A stretch of DNA of 64,000 nucleotides from Variovorax sp. S12S4 (lineage in GTDB: Bacteria; Pseudomonadota; Gammaproteobacteria; Burkholderiales; Burkholderiaceae_C): assembly GCF_023195515.1 (NCBI RefSeq), contig NZ_JALPKR020000002.1, positions 1,155,001-1,219,000 of the forward strand, in the 5' to 3' direction. Positions 27,601-36,255 of the stretch are shown piece after piece; positions within the stretch are counted from its first letter, which is position 1, and each line of letters opens with the position of its first letter. The position numbers were made by a program, and so were the translations under genes. The notes under the pieces were generated by a model. The model saw only the letters and a program-made list of their open reading frames with translations, had not been told where the DNA came from and searched no databases.

Positions 27601-27989
27601 ATCACGGGCACGTCGCATTGCGTGGCGAGCGCACGCGCACGCGCCTTGTCGCCGAACAGCGCCAGCTGCTCGGGCGCCGGGCCGATAAAGACCAGCCCGG
27701 CGTCTGCGCAGGCCTGCGCGAAGTCGGCGCGCTCGCTCAGAAAGCCGTAGCCGGGGTGCACCCCATTGCAGCCCTGCGCTCGTGCAGCAGCGATCAGCGC
27801 GCCGATGTCGAGGTACGCCGATGGGCCGGTTGCGTCAAGTGCGACGGCGGCATCGGCCAACTGCACGTGCAGCGCCGATGCATCGTCGCGCGCATGCACC
27901 GCCACGCTGGCAATGCCCAGGTCGCGCAGTGCGCGCACCAGCCTCACGGCAATCTCGCCGCGGTTGGCAATCAGGATCTTGGTGAACAA
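24691..27989 (-). pseudogene. Fused acyl-CoA carboxylase (BC-BCCP-CT), split by a one-base frameshift
   Basis: Starting at a TTG (27989) 11 nt after the acyl-CoA ligase stop, the biotin carboxylase domain begins FTKILIANRGEIAVRLVRAL. At 27553-27557 (a five-base A-run on plus) the frame is lost; one added base restores AQAFFAEQQAQGAGVMIKA and an ORF of about 1,099 aa. Later motifs are GGGGGRGMR and EANPRLQVEHTVTEAVSG (ATP-grasp), VLEAMKMEHLL with the biotinyl Lys near residue 526, and a carboxyltransferase domain from about 570 (FIEYGALA, CDTPGFMVGPEIEAQAQVRH). Holding all three parts in one chain matches single-chain long-chain or medium-chain acyl-CoA carboxylases. The substrate is unknown. 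The break may be a sequencing error. Confidence 0.85.
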
Positions 27990-28000
27990 GAGAGAACCTT

Positions 28001-29641
28001 TCAGGCTTTGTCTTTCAGCAGGCGCCGAAGCACCTTGCCCGCGCCCGTGGTCGGCAACGCGTCGATGAAGCTCACGGTCCGCGGCGCCTTGTAGCTCGCC
28101 ATGTTGTCGCGCGACCAGGCAATGAGCGCGTCGGCATCGAGCGCAGCGCCGGGCTTGCGCACGATGAAGGCCTTCACCACTTCGCCCTTTTCCGAGTCGG
28201 GCTGCGCGATGACTGCGGCCTGCGCCACCGCGGGGTGCTTGATGAGGATGGTCTCTACCTCTTCGGGGAACACGCTGTAGCCCGAGACCTTGATCATTTC
28301 CTTGAAGCGGCCGATGAAGGTGAGATACCCGTCCGCATCGAGCTTGCCCATGTCGCCAGTGTGCACCCATTTGCCGCGCAGCGTGGCGGCGGTAGCCTCG
28401 GGCTTGTTCCAGTAGCCCTTGAAGCAGCCGGGGCTGGTCAGCACGATCTCGCCGACCTCGCCTGTGGGAACGTCGGCTTGCGTGTCGGGGTCGACGATGC
28501 GGATGGTCACGCCGGGCACCGCAATGCCCTGCGTGCCCCACCGGGGCGCGTGGTGCGGCGTGTAGGTGTCGCACGTGTGGGTTTCGCTGAGGCCGTAGGC
28601 GGCCTCGAACGAAACGCAATGGGGTGCATGCGAGCGCCACTGCGCGGCCAGCGGCTCGGTAAAGGTAATGCCGAAGCTGGTGACCGGATTTCGCTTCAGG
28701 CTCGAGAGATCGAAGCTCGCGATGTCGGGCACCTGCATACAGGCCACATTCATCGGCGCGATGCTGTACCACCAGCTCACCTTGTGCTGCGCAATGGCTT
28801 GCAATGCGGCGCGCGGATCGAAGCGATGCAGCAGCACCGATGCGGCGCCGCTGAGCACCGGCACGTTCACGCCCATCAGCATGCCGGCGATGTGATAGAG
28901 CGGTGCAATGGAAAGCAGCACGTCATCGCCAGTCACGCCATTGCAATCGGCAGCAGCACGCGTCTTGAAGAGCGCGTTGCCGTAGGTGAGCATTGCGCCC
29001 TTCGGCAAACCGGTGGTGCCCGATGTGTAGGTCATGAGCGCCACGTCGTCCAGGCCGATGCTCACGGGCTGCGGTGCGGCGCCGCTTCGCATCACGGAAA
29101 GAAAGTCTTCGCAGCCTTCAGGCACGCTGCGAACGGATCCGCGTTCGGCAAGCAGCTCGGCCGGCAGATCGAGCACGGGATTGGCAGGCAGCAGGTCGGC
29201 GTAGTGCACCACGAACACATGTTCGATCGCACTCTCGGGCTGAACCTTGCGCACCACTGGCAGCAGCGGCGCGGCCGCGACGATCACGCGTGCCTTCAGG
29301 TCGTTGACCTGGTAGGCCAGCTCGTGCTCCTTGTTGAGCGGGCCGCTGGGGCAGACGATGGCGCCGATTTTCTGGATGCCGAAGTGCGCCACCAGGTACT
29401 GCGGGCAGTTGTTGAGAAAGAGCACCACCGGCTCTCCCTTCTTCATGCCGATGGTTTGCAACCGCGCCGCGAAGGCATCGCTCGCAAGGTCGAGTTGCGC
29501 CCAGGTCATGGCATGGCCGTACCAGATGCACGCCGCGCTGTCGCCGCGCTCACGCGCATGGGCGCGCAGGTATTCGTGCAGCGGTTGCTGTGGACGGGGT
29601 GGAAGCTCGCTCAACCCGCGAGCCGTTGCGGTTGTCTCCAT
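28001..29641 (-). CDS. AMP-dependent acyl-CoA synthetase/ligase
   Basis: 546 aa. The P-loop motif MTYTSGTTGLPKGAML, the adenylate motif YGLSETH and the hinge HTGDMGKLDADGYLTFIGRFKEMIKVSGYSVFP define an ANL-superfamily ligase, with the C-terminal catalytic Lys in TTGAGKVLRR. It activates a carboxylic acid to its CoA thioester using ATP. The downstream gene, 11 nt away, is a fused biotin-dependent acyl-CoA carboxylase, so its product may be carboxylated next. A TetR regulator is divergent (59 nt). The acid substrate is not evident from sequence. Confidence 0.9.
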   Translation of the reverse strand: METTATARGLSELPPRPQQPLHEYLRAHARERGDSAACIWYGHAMTWAQLDLASDAFAARLQTIGMKKGEPVVLFLNNCPQYLVAHFGIQKIGAIVCPSGPLNKEHELAYQVNDLKARVIVAAAPLLPVVRKVQPESAIEHVFVVHYADLLPANPVLDLPAELLAERGSVRSVPEGCEDFLSVMRSGAAPQPVSIGLDDVALMTYTSGTTGLPKGAMLTYGNALFKTRAAADCNGVTGDDVLLSIAPLYHIAGMLMGVNVPVLSGAASVLLHRFDPRAALQAIAQHKVSWWYSIAPMNVACMQVPDIASFDLSSLKRNPVTSFGITFTEPLAAQWRSHAPHCVSFEAAYGLSETHTCDTYTPHHAPRWGTQGIAVPGVTIRIVDPDTQADVPTGEVGEIVLTSPGCFKGYWNKPEATAATLRGKWVHTGDMGKLDADGYLTFIGRFKEMIKVSGYSVFPEEVETILIKHPAVAQAAVIAQPDSEKGEVVKAFIVRKPGAALDADALIAWSRDNMASYKAPRTVSFIDALPTTGAGKVLRRLLKDKA

Positions 29642-29722
29642 GGCGTCACTTTCTCAGGGTTATCGATAGCCGCCTGCGCGGGGCCGGCGCTTGCCAATGA
29701 GTGCATGGTGCACCAACAATCC

Positions 29723-29734
29723 TACCCATGGGTA
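29723..29734. promoter_or_regulatory. Perfect palindrome over the TetR start, candidate operator
   Basis: TACCCATGGGTA is a perfect 12-bp palindrome that contains the ATG at 29728, an in-frame start candidate of the TetR gene. A second palindrome, GTGCATGGTGCAC, sits at 29701-29713. Both lie in the gap between the divergent ligase and TetR genes, where an autoregulatory operator would be expected. No binding evidence is available. Confidence 0.35.
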
Positions 29735-30432
29735 TAACTTCGGCGACACGGCACAAACCCTCTGGCGATGCCGATGCTTCGGCATCCACCACGGCACAGC
29801 CGCATCTGCCCCAAGGCACGGGCCGCCAGCGAGCGGCCACGCAGGGCACCGACCTGCAGCGCGAGCGCATCCTGCAGGCGGCGGCGCAGCTTTTTGCGGC
29901 GCAGGGCTATGCCAACACCACCATGGCGCAGATCGTTCGCGCACTGGGCGTGACCAAGCCATTCGTGTACTACTACTTTCGCGACAAGCAGGAGATCTTC
30001 GAGACGCTTTCCTGGCGCCCCGCGGTCGACTGCTTCACCGCGCTCGACTTTGCGGCCAGCGATCCGCGGCGAGCGAGCGAAAAAGTGATCGAAGGCATCG
30101 AGCGGCTGATTCGCGCGACCGTTTCGCACCACCCCTGCGCTTTTTTTGCGTACCGCGAGCCGCAGGTGTACCGGCCCGAATACATCGCCGCTCAGAAAAA
30201 GCTCGCGCACCACTTTTACGACTTGCTGTGCCCGCTGCTCGAAGAAGCGCGGCGCGATGGCGACCTGGACTTCACCGAAACCAAGATCACCGCGCTGGCC
30301 GCCTGCAGCCTGCCGGGTTTCCTCTACAGCTGGTACCGGCCCGACGGCCGCCTTTCGGCCGACGAAGTGGTCGCCGAACTCACGAAGCTGGCAAGCCGTG
30401 TGATCGGCCTTCGCGCCAAAGAAGCGCATTGA
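29728..30432 (+). CDS. TetR/AcrR family regulator
   Basis: 234 aa from the ATG at 29728; a GTG at 29701 would add nine residues and neither has a clear ribosome-binding site. After a low-complexity N-terminus, the DNA-binding domain reads RERILQAAAQLFAAQGYANTTMAQIVRALGVTKPFVYYYFRDKQEIFE. The C-terminal part is helical as in TetR ligand domains. It is divergent from the acyl-CoA ligase/carboxylase genes and 66 nt upstream of a LivK-like gene, so it probably regulates both in response to a CoA ester or acid; this is inferred from position. Confidence 0.85.
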   Translation: MGITSATRHKPSGDADASASTTAQPHLPQGTGRQRAATQGTDLQRERILQAAAQLFAAQGYANTTMAQIVRALGVTKPFVYYYFRDKQEIFETLSWRPAVDCFTALDFAASDPRRASEKVIEGIERLIRATVSHHPCAFFAYREPQVYRPEYIAAQKKLAHHFYDLLCPLLEEARRDGDLDFTETKITALAACSLPGFLYSWYRPDGRLSADEVVAELTKLASRVIGLRAKEAH

Positions 30433-30498
30433 AGCGAAAGGCGCGCACGGCGCCCTCCGCGGAAGTTTCTTTTCAAACAACATCGGAGACACACTGAC

Positions 30499-31746
30499 AT
30501 GAAATCCAGGCACGCCCCCATCGCCCTTGCGGTGCTGCTGGCCCTTGCGGGTACGGCACAGGCGCAGCAGCAGACTTACAAAATTGCGTACATCGATCCG
30601 CTCTCGGGCCCGTTCGCAAACGTGGGCGAGCTGATGCTGACGCACACCCAATACGCCATCGAAGAGATCAACGCCAAGGGCGGCGTGCTCGGCGGCACCA
30701 AGCTGCAGTTGCTTCAGTTCGACAGCAAGCTCTCGGCGCAAGAAAGCCAGAGCGCATTGCAGGCGGCCATCGACCAGGGCGCCAAGGCCATCGTCACGGG
30801 CGGCTCGGGCTCGTCGGTGGTGGCGGCGCTCGTCCAGTCGGTCACACGCTGGAACCAGCGCAATCCGGGCAAAGAACTGATCGTGCTGAACCATTCGTCG
30901 ATCGACCCCGAGATGACGGGCAAGACCTGCAGCTTCTGGCACTTTCAGACCGAGGCGAACACGGCGATGAAGATGAAGGCGCTGGCCAACTACATCAAGA
31001 AGACGCCCGAGGTGAAGAAGGTGTACCTGCTGAACCAGGAATATGCGCACGGCAAGCAATGGGCAAGCTACGGACGGCAGCTGGTAGGCCTTGCGCGGCC
31101 CGACGTTCAGTTCGTCGGCGAAACGCTGCATCCGATCGGCCGGGTGAAAGACTTTTCGCCGTATGTCGCGAACATCAAGCAGAGCGGTGCGGACTCGGTG
31201 ATTACCGGCAACTGGGGGCAAGACATGACGTTGCTGCTCAAGGCCGCGGGAGACGCGGGCTACGACCTGCGCTATTTCAATCACAGCGCGGGTTCGGTGC
31301 CGGGAACGGTGCTGGCGGTGTCACAGGCCAAGCTGGGGCAGCTGACCTGGGTGGCCGAATGGCATCCGGGCCAGGCCGATACGCCGCGCGCGGATGCGCT
31401 CGCGAAGGCCTACAAGGCGAAGACGGGCAAGGACTTTCTCGCGCCGCGCATCGACTTCACGCCGCGTCTCCTGGCTGCGGCCATCAACAAGGCGGGCAGC
31501 ACGGACACAGTGAAAGTGGCGCGTGCGCTCGAGGACCTGAGCTTCGATTCGGTGGTGGGGCCGGTGCGCATGCGCGGCGAGGACCATCAATTGCTGTTGC
31601 CCCAGGTGGTCAACACGATTGCGCCGGTGGATGGCAAGAGCGTGAAGGTGGGCTGGGAAGGGACCAACTACGGGTTCCGGACAGACGCTGTGTATACCGG
31701 GAACGAATTGGCTCAGGGGACTGACTGCAAGATGGTTCGGCCTTAG
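30499..31746 (+). CDS. Branched-chain amino acid-type ABC transporter substrate-binding protein
   Basis: 415 aa. Signal peptide (ALAGTAQAQQQ), then the LivK/type I periplasmic-binding fold: YKIAYIDPLSGPFANVGELM, AIVTGGSGSSVVAALVQSV, KKVYLLNQEYAHGKQWAS and DSVITGNWGQDMTLLLKAA. Such proteins bind branched amino acids, aromatic acids, amides or other small ligands for an ABC importer. No permease or ATPase gene is adjacent. Its position after the TetR gene and next to the acyl-CoA ligase/carboxylase suggests it captures the substrate of that pathway. It has a plausible ribosome-binding site (CGGAGA). Confidence 0.88.
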   Translation: MKSRHAPIALAVLLALAGTAQAQQQTYKIAYIDPLSGPFANVGELMLTHTQYAIEEINAKGGVLGGTKLQLLQFDSKLSAQESQSALQAAIDQGAKAIVTGGSGSSVVAALVQSVTRWNQRNPGKELIVLNHSSIDPEMTGKTCSFWHFQTEANTAMKMKALANYIKKTPEVKKVYLLNQEYAHGKQWASYGRQLVGLARPDVQFVGETLHPIGRVKDFSPYVANIKQSGADSVITGNWGQDMTLLLKAAGDAGYDLRYFNHSAGSVPGTVLAVSQAKLGQLTWVAEWHPGQADTPRADALAKAYKAKTGKDFLAPRIDFTPRLLAAAINKAGSTDTVKVARALEDLSFDSVVGPVRMRGEDHQLLLPQVVNTIAPVDGKSVKVGWEGTNYGFRTDAVYTGNELAQGTDCKMVRP

Positions 31747-31789
31747 TGGGTTGAGTTGAGCGTTTTTCAGGGCGCGTGCAAAGGCCACC

Positions 31790-32003
31790 GGGTACTCCCC
31801 CTCCGCGAATGTCCCCGGGGCTGCGCCCCTCCTCCTTTATTTCGCTGCGCGGAGCACCCGATGCCCTGTGCACTTGGGCACGCTGCGGTGTATCGCTGAT
31901 CGACGACTGCTCTGGATCACGCACACGTCGATGGGGTGCCTTGCGCAGCGAAATAAAGGAGGAGGCCGCAGGCCGGGGGACATTCGCGGAGAAAGGTACC
32001 CCG
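31790..32003. repeat. Large imperfect inverted repeat with 67-nt centre
   Basis: The left arm (31790-31863) and the right arm (31931-32003) are about 73-nt imperfect reverse complements. They share two exact blocks: CTCCGCGAATGTCCCC and a 23-bp stretch starting CCTCCTCCTTTATTTCG. The central part contains a small GTGC/GCAC hairpin. It lies in the 405-nt gap between the LivK-like gene and the P450 gene, which has no other recognisable content. The structure resembles an intergenic mobile repeat or MITE-like element. Short reading frames through it on both strands look non-coding. Confidence 0.75.
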
Positions 32004-32151
32004 TCGGCAGGTGCGCCGCCCTGAACGAGCAACGCCCCAACACCGAACCAGCCTAAGGGAAACCCCGTCTGCCTCGCTCTCACGCCCCCGAGATACTCCG
32101 GAAGTCACACCCGGACACCCCGAAGCGGGTCCACTCCAAAGGCGCAAACCC

Positions 32152-35100
32152 ATGGCAGGCAAGAACTCGCTCTATCCGATTCCGCATCCGGCAAAGAAGC
32201 CGTTCGTCGGCAACCTGCTGTCGATCGGGTCCGACTCTCCCGTGCTGGACATGTGGCGGATCGCGCAGGAGCTTGGCGGAATCTACTGGCTCGACATGCC
32301 GGGCATGCCGGTGATCGTGGTGTCGTCGCCCGCGCTGGTCGACGAGCTGTGCGAAGAGGCGCGCTTCGACAAGAGCACGCGCGGTGCGCTGCGCCGGTTG
32401 CGTGCCGCGTCACACGGGCTCTTTACCTCCGATACCCACGAAGAAACCTGGTCCAAGCCGCACAACATTCTGTTGGCCAACTTCAGCCAGCGCGCAATGC
32501 AGGCCTACCACCCGATGATGCTGGACATTGCGAGCCAGCTGGTCACCAAATGGGAGCGCCTGAACTTCGACGAAGAGGTGGACGTGGTGCGCGACATGAC
32601 CGCGCTCACGCTCGACACCATCGGCCTTTGCGGCTTTGGCTACCGCTTCAATTCGTTCTACCGCGAAGGTTTTCATCCCTTCGTCGATGCGATGGTGCGC
32701 ACGCTCGAGACGGTGCAGAACCGCCGCGGCCTGCCGCTCGAGGAGTTCATGCTCAAGAAGGAGCTTGCGCAGCAGCGCAAGGACATCCGCTACATGCACA
32801 AGATGGTGGAGGACATCATCGAGGAGCGGCGCGCGAGCGGCGCCGACATCGCCACCAAGCCCGACCTTTTGAGCTACATGATCGCCGGCGTGGACAAGAA
32901 GAGCGGCGAGCAGCTCACCGACAAGATGATCCGCGACGAGTGCATCGAGTTTCTTATCGCGGGGCATGAGACCACCAGCGGCCTGCTCTCGTTTGCGATC
33001 TACTTCCTGCTCAACAACCCCGAGGCCATGGCCAAGGCGCAGGCCGAGGTCGACAGTGTGCTGGGCGGCGACACCTCGCAGAAGCCCACCTATGCGCAGG
33101 TGAACCGGCTGACCTACGTGCTGCAGGTGCTGAAGGAGTCGCTGCGCCTGTACCCGACCGCGCCCGCGATCTCGATGCGCGCGAAGGAAGACACCACGAT
33201 TGGCGGGCAGTACACGATCAAGAAGAACAACATGGTCATCATGCATGCGCTCGCGCTGCATCGCGACAAGGGCATCTGGGGCGAGAACGCAGACCAGTTC
33301 AACCCCGACAACTTCAGCCGCGAAGCCGAGCGCGAGCGGCCGGTCAACGCCTTCAAGCCCTTCGGCAACGGGCAACGCGCCTGCATCGGGCGGCAGTTCG
33401 CGCTGCAGGAGGCGGTGCTCACGCTGGGCATGATCCTGCAGCGCTTCAACCTGGTCGATCACACGGGCTACAAGCTCAAGATCAAGGAGGCGCTGACGAT
33501 CAAGCCCGAAGGCTTCAAGATCAAGGCGCTGCTGCGCGACCCGGCCTCGCGTCCACGCGGCAACGGCGAGATTGCCGCCACAACGCCGGATGCGCCGGCC
33601 AAACCCGCGGCACGCAAGCCGCAGGCCGCGCGCCACGGCACATCCCTGCTGGTGCTGCAGGGCTCCAACCTGGGCACGGCCGAAGACCTGGCGCGCCAAC
33701 TGGCCGAGGCCGGCGAGCTGCGCGGCTTCTCCACGCAAGTGGCTTCGCTCGACGACTACGCTGAGCGGCTGCCGGCGAACGGCGCGGTCGCCATCGTCTG
33801 CGCCTCCTACAACGGCGTGGCGCCCGACAACGCCGCCGAGTTCCATCGGTGGCTCGACAAGGCCGACGACTCGCTCAACGGCGTGCGCTTCAGCGTGTTC
33901 GGCTGCGGCAATACCGATTGGGCCGCCACCTACCAGGCGGTACCGCGGCGCATCGACGAGCGGCTCGGGGCGCTCGGCGCCACGCGCGTGCATCCGCGCG
34001 GCGAAGGCGATGCGCGCGAGGACATGGACGGGGCGTTCCAGGACTGGAGCGATGCGCTCTGGCCCGAGCTGGTGAAGACCTTCGGCATCCAGGCCGGCGC
34101 CGACACACCCGCCGAGGCCGAGCCGCTCTACACACTGGAAGAGCTGCCGCCGCCGCAGAAGAACGCGCTGGTCGATGCGCTCGGCGCGGTGGCGCTGCGC
34201 GTGGTGGAAAACCGCGAACTGCAAAGCCCCGGCGGCGATGCGGGGAGCAGCCGATCCACGCGCCATGTCGAGTTGATGCTGCCCGAGGGCCTGAACTACG
34301 TGCCCGGCGATCACCTGAGCGTGGTGCCGCGCAACAGCCCCGCGCAGGTGGAGCGCGCGATGGCACGCTTCGGGTTCGACCGCTCCGCGCATGTGCGGCT
34401 GCATGCTGCTGCGGGCCGCAAGGCGGCCCTGCCGGTCGACCAGGTGGTGGCGGTCGACCGCCTGCTGGGCGACTACGTCGAGCTGCAGGACGTGGCCACG
34501 CGCAAGCAGATTGCCACGCTCGCCGCCTACACCGAGTGCCCGTTCACCAAGCCCAGGCTCATGGCGCTCTCGGGCAGCGACGAGGCTTCGCAGGCCGCCT
34601 ACAGGGCCGAGGTGCTGCACAAGCGAAAGTCGCTGCTCGACCTGCTCGAGGAGCACCGCGCGTGCCAGGTGCCGTTCGCGGTGTTTCTTGAAATGCTGTC
34701 GCCGCTCTCGCCGCGTTACTACTCGATTTCTTCTTCGCCCTCGATGACACCGGGGCGATGCAGCGTCACGGTGGGCGTGGTGAGCGCACCGGCGCTCTCG
34801 GGCAATGGCACCTTCGAGGGCGTGTGCTCCAACTACCTGGCGCGCGCCGAAGCCGGCGACACGGTGCACGGCGTGATTCGCGAAACCACGGCCGAAGGCT
34901 TTCGCCTGCCGGAGGATGCGCAGCGCCCGCTCATCATGATCGGCCCCGGCACCGGCCTTGCGCCGTTTCGCGGCTTTCTGCAGGAGCGGGCATCACGGGT
35001 CGAGCGGGGCGAAGCGCTGGGCGATGCGATGCTGTTCTTCGGCTGCCGGCACCCGGAGCAGGATTTCATCTACGCGGAAGAACTCAAGGCTTGGTCGCAC

Positions 35101-35373
35101 CGCGGGCTGATGAAGCTGCACACGGCCTTCTCACGCTCGGGCGAACGCAAGGTGTATGTGCAGGACCTCATCCGCGAGCAGGGCGCTGCCGTGTGGAAGC
35201 TGCTCGAAGCGGGGGCGGTGATCTATGTGTGCGGCGACGGCTCGCGCATGGAGCCCGACGTGCGCCGCACGCTGGCCGACCTGGCCCGCGAGCATGGGCA
35301 CGACAGCAACGCGTGGATGGACAGGATGATTGCCGACCAGCGCTACGTGCTCGACGTGTGGGCCGGGGCCTAG
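32152..35373 (+). CDS. Self-sufficient cytochrome P450/NADPH-P450 reductase, CYP102 (BM3-like)
   Basis: 1,073 aa with the complete P450-BM3 layout. P450 domain (about 1-465): I-helix AGHETTSG, K-helix KESLRLYP, heme loop FGNGQRACIGRQ with Cys near residue 411. A Pro/Ala linker leads to the FMN domain (about 500-645; LVLQGSNLGTAEDLA, ASYNGVAPDN, FSVFGCGNTDWA). The FAD/NADPH domain follows (about 680-1073; PRYYSISSSP, IGPGTGLAPFRGF) and ends in RYVLDVWAGA. Such fusions hydroxylate mid- to long-chain fatty acids near the omega end using NADPH. It lies upstream of a storage-lipid cluster and convergent with its lipase gene. Confidence 0.95.
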   Translation: MAGKNSLYPIPHPAKKPFVGNLLSIGSDSPVLDMWRIAQELGGIYWLDMPGMPVIVVSSPALVDELCEEARFDKSTRGALRRLRAASHGLFTSDTHEETWSKPHNILLANFSQRAMQAYHPMMLDIASQLVTKWERLNFDEEVDVVRDMTALTLDTIGLCGFGYRFNSFYREGFHPFVDAMVRTLETVQNRRGLPLEEFMLKKELAQQRKDIRYMHKMVEDIIEERRASGADIATKPDLLSYMIAGVDKKSGEQLTDKMIRDECIEFLIAGHETTSGLLSFAIYFLLNNPEAMAKAQAEVDSVLGGDTSQKPTYAQVNRLTYVLQVLKESLRLYPTAPAISMRAKEDTTIGGQYTIKKNNMVIMHALALHRDKGIWGENADQFNPDNFSREAERERPVNAFKPFGNGQRACIGRQFALQEAVLTLGMILQRFNLVDHTGYKLKIKEALTIKPEGFKIKALLRDPASRPRGNGEIAATTPDAPAKPAARKPQAARHGTSLLVLQGSNLGTAEDLARQLAEAGELRGFSTQVASLDDYAERLPANGAVAIVCASYNGVAPDNAAEFHRWLDKADDSLNGVRFSVFGCGNTDWAATYQAVPRRIDERLGALGATRVHPRGEGDAREDMDGAFQDWSDALWPELVKTFGIQAGADTPAEAEPLYTLEELPPPQKNALVDALGAVALRVVENRELQSPGGDAGSSRSTRHVELMLPEGLNYVPGDHLSVVPRNSPAQVERAMARFGFDRSAHVRLHAAAGRKAALPVDQVVAVDRLLGDYVELQDVATRKQIATLAAYTECPFTKPRLMALSGSDEASQAAYRAEVLHKRKSLLDLLEEHRACQVPFAVFLEMLSPLSPRYYSISSSPSMTPGRCSVTVGVVSAPALSGNGTFEGVCSNYLARAEAGDTVHGVIRETTAEGFRLPEDAQRPLIMIGPGTGLAPFRGFLQERASRVERGEALGDAMLFFGCRHPEQDFIYAEELKAWSHRGLMKLHTAFSRSGERKVYVQDLIREQGAAVWKLLEAGAVIYVCGDGSRMEPDVRRTLADLAREHGHDSNAWMDRMIADQRYVLDVWAGA

Positions 35374-35388
35374 CCCCTGCGGCTCAGC

Positions 35389-36162
35389 TCAGACCTCGCG
35401 GTCTGGATCGGGATAGACCAGCGGCCCGAGCAGGCCGCGGTTGAAGGGCTTCCACTTGCCCTCCGGCTGCGCAAGGCGGTCGGCCACCGCGTAGAGCACG
35501 GCGGGATGGCCGCCGAGCCCCAGATGGCTTGCCACCACCTCGATGTTCTCGGCCTTGGGGCCGGGCTTTTCAAGGCTGCAGCGCCACGCGACGACACCGT
35601 CGGTGCGGCTGAAGATCGACGTGGTGGGCACCGGCGGCGTGGGCTGCACGAACTTCATGCGGCGCGGGTCGTGCGAGCTCTGGCCGCTCACGCCTTCGTA
35701 CACCCGCCAGGCGTTGGTGGCGCGCGGGCTGCCGGAGAACGGGCTGCCCAGGGTGATGACGTTGCGCACCAGGTCTGGCTGTGCGGATGCGAGAAGCCGC
35801 GCATAGATGCCGCCAAGGCTCCAGCCGATCACGCTGACCTTCTGGCCGCTCTTTTCATGCAGCGACTTGAGGAGCGCCAGCATGCCGTCTTCCACGCCTT
35901 CGCGCGGGCCGAAGTTGCGGCCCAGGCCCCAACCGTGCGCGTCGTAGCCGCGGCTGCGCAGGTAGCGGCGCAGCAGCAGCGTGGAGCCATCGCCCGCCAC
36001 GAGCCCCGGCAACACGATCACCGGGTGCCCGTCGCCGCGAGGCGTGAGCTGCAGCAGCGGCCACATCGCCACGCCGGCACCTGTTTCCCAGAGTGCGCGT
36101 GCTTCGGCCAGCATCAGCAGGCCCGATGGTGGCGCAATGTGGTCTCGGGTGGCGGTGGTCAT
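35389..36162 (-). CDS. Alpha/beta hydrolase, lipase-like
   Basis: 257 aa. The fold is shown by HPVIVLPGLVAGDGSTLLLRR (oxyanion region), VIGWSLGGIYAR with the nucleophile Ser in GxSxG, and VASHLGLGGHPAVLYAVADRL with the likely catalytic His. The ATG at 36162 was chosen; an upstream TTG at 36246 has less support. It is next to a TetR gene and is the first gene after the P450 on the opposite strand. A triacylglycerol, wax-ester or PHA-related esterase role fits the neighbouring WS/DGAT and granule genes, but substrate specificity is inferred. Confidence 0.8.
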   Translation of the reverse strand: MTTATRDHIAPPSGLLMLAEARALWETGAGVAMWPLLQLTPRGDGHPVIVLPGLVAGDGSTLLLRRYLRSRGYDAHGWGLGRNFGPREGVEDGMLALLKSLHEKSGQKVSVIGWSLGGIYARLLASAQPDLVRNVITLGSPFSGSPRATNAWRVYEGVSGQSSHDPRRMKFVQPTPPVPTTSIFSRTDGVVAWRCSLEKPGPKAENIEVVASHLGLGGHPAVLYAVADRLAQPEGKWKPFNRGLLGPLVYPDPDREV

Positions 36163-36255
36163 GAGGGCGGAATTCCTGTCTATTTCTGTTTCGCTGTTGT
36201 GTGGGACGAGCATGGCGAACGAAAGTTTCGCCACCTCGTCGGACAACTGCGATGT

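Noticed and set aside
25102..27750. An 882-codon open frame on the plus strand opposite the acyl-CoA carboxylase
   Set aside because: Its translation is His/Arg/Gln-rich with no family motifs, while the minus strand encodes clear BC, BCCP and CT motifs. Long antisense frames are common in GC-rich DNA.
31776..32083. Small open frames on both strands within the 31.8-32.0 kb inverted repeat
   Set aside because: They mirror the repeat arms, have no ribosome-binding sites and give Pro/Arg/Ser-rich products, so they are better explained by the repeat.
32410..34869. An 819-codon open frame on minus opposite the P450 gene
   Set aside because: The plus strand shows every CYP102 motif; the antisense product has no recognisable domain and is Arg/His/Leu-rich.
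35390..35405. CAGACC-TCGC-GGTCTG hairpin between the P450 and lipase genes as a terminator
   Set aside because: There is no T-run on either side and it overlaps the lipase coding end, so terminator function is not supported.
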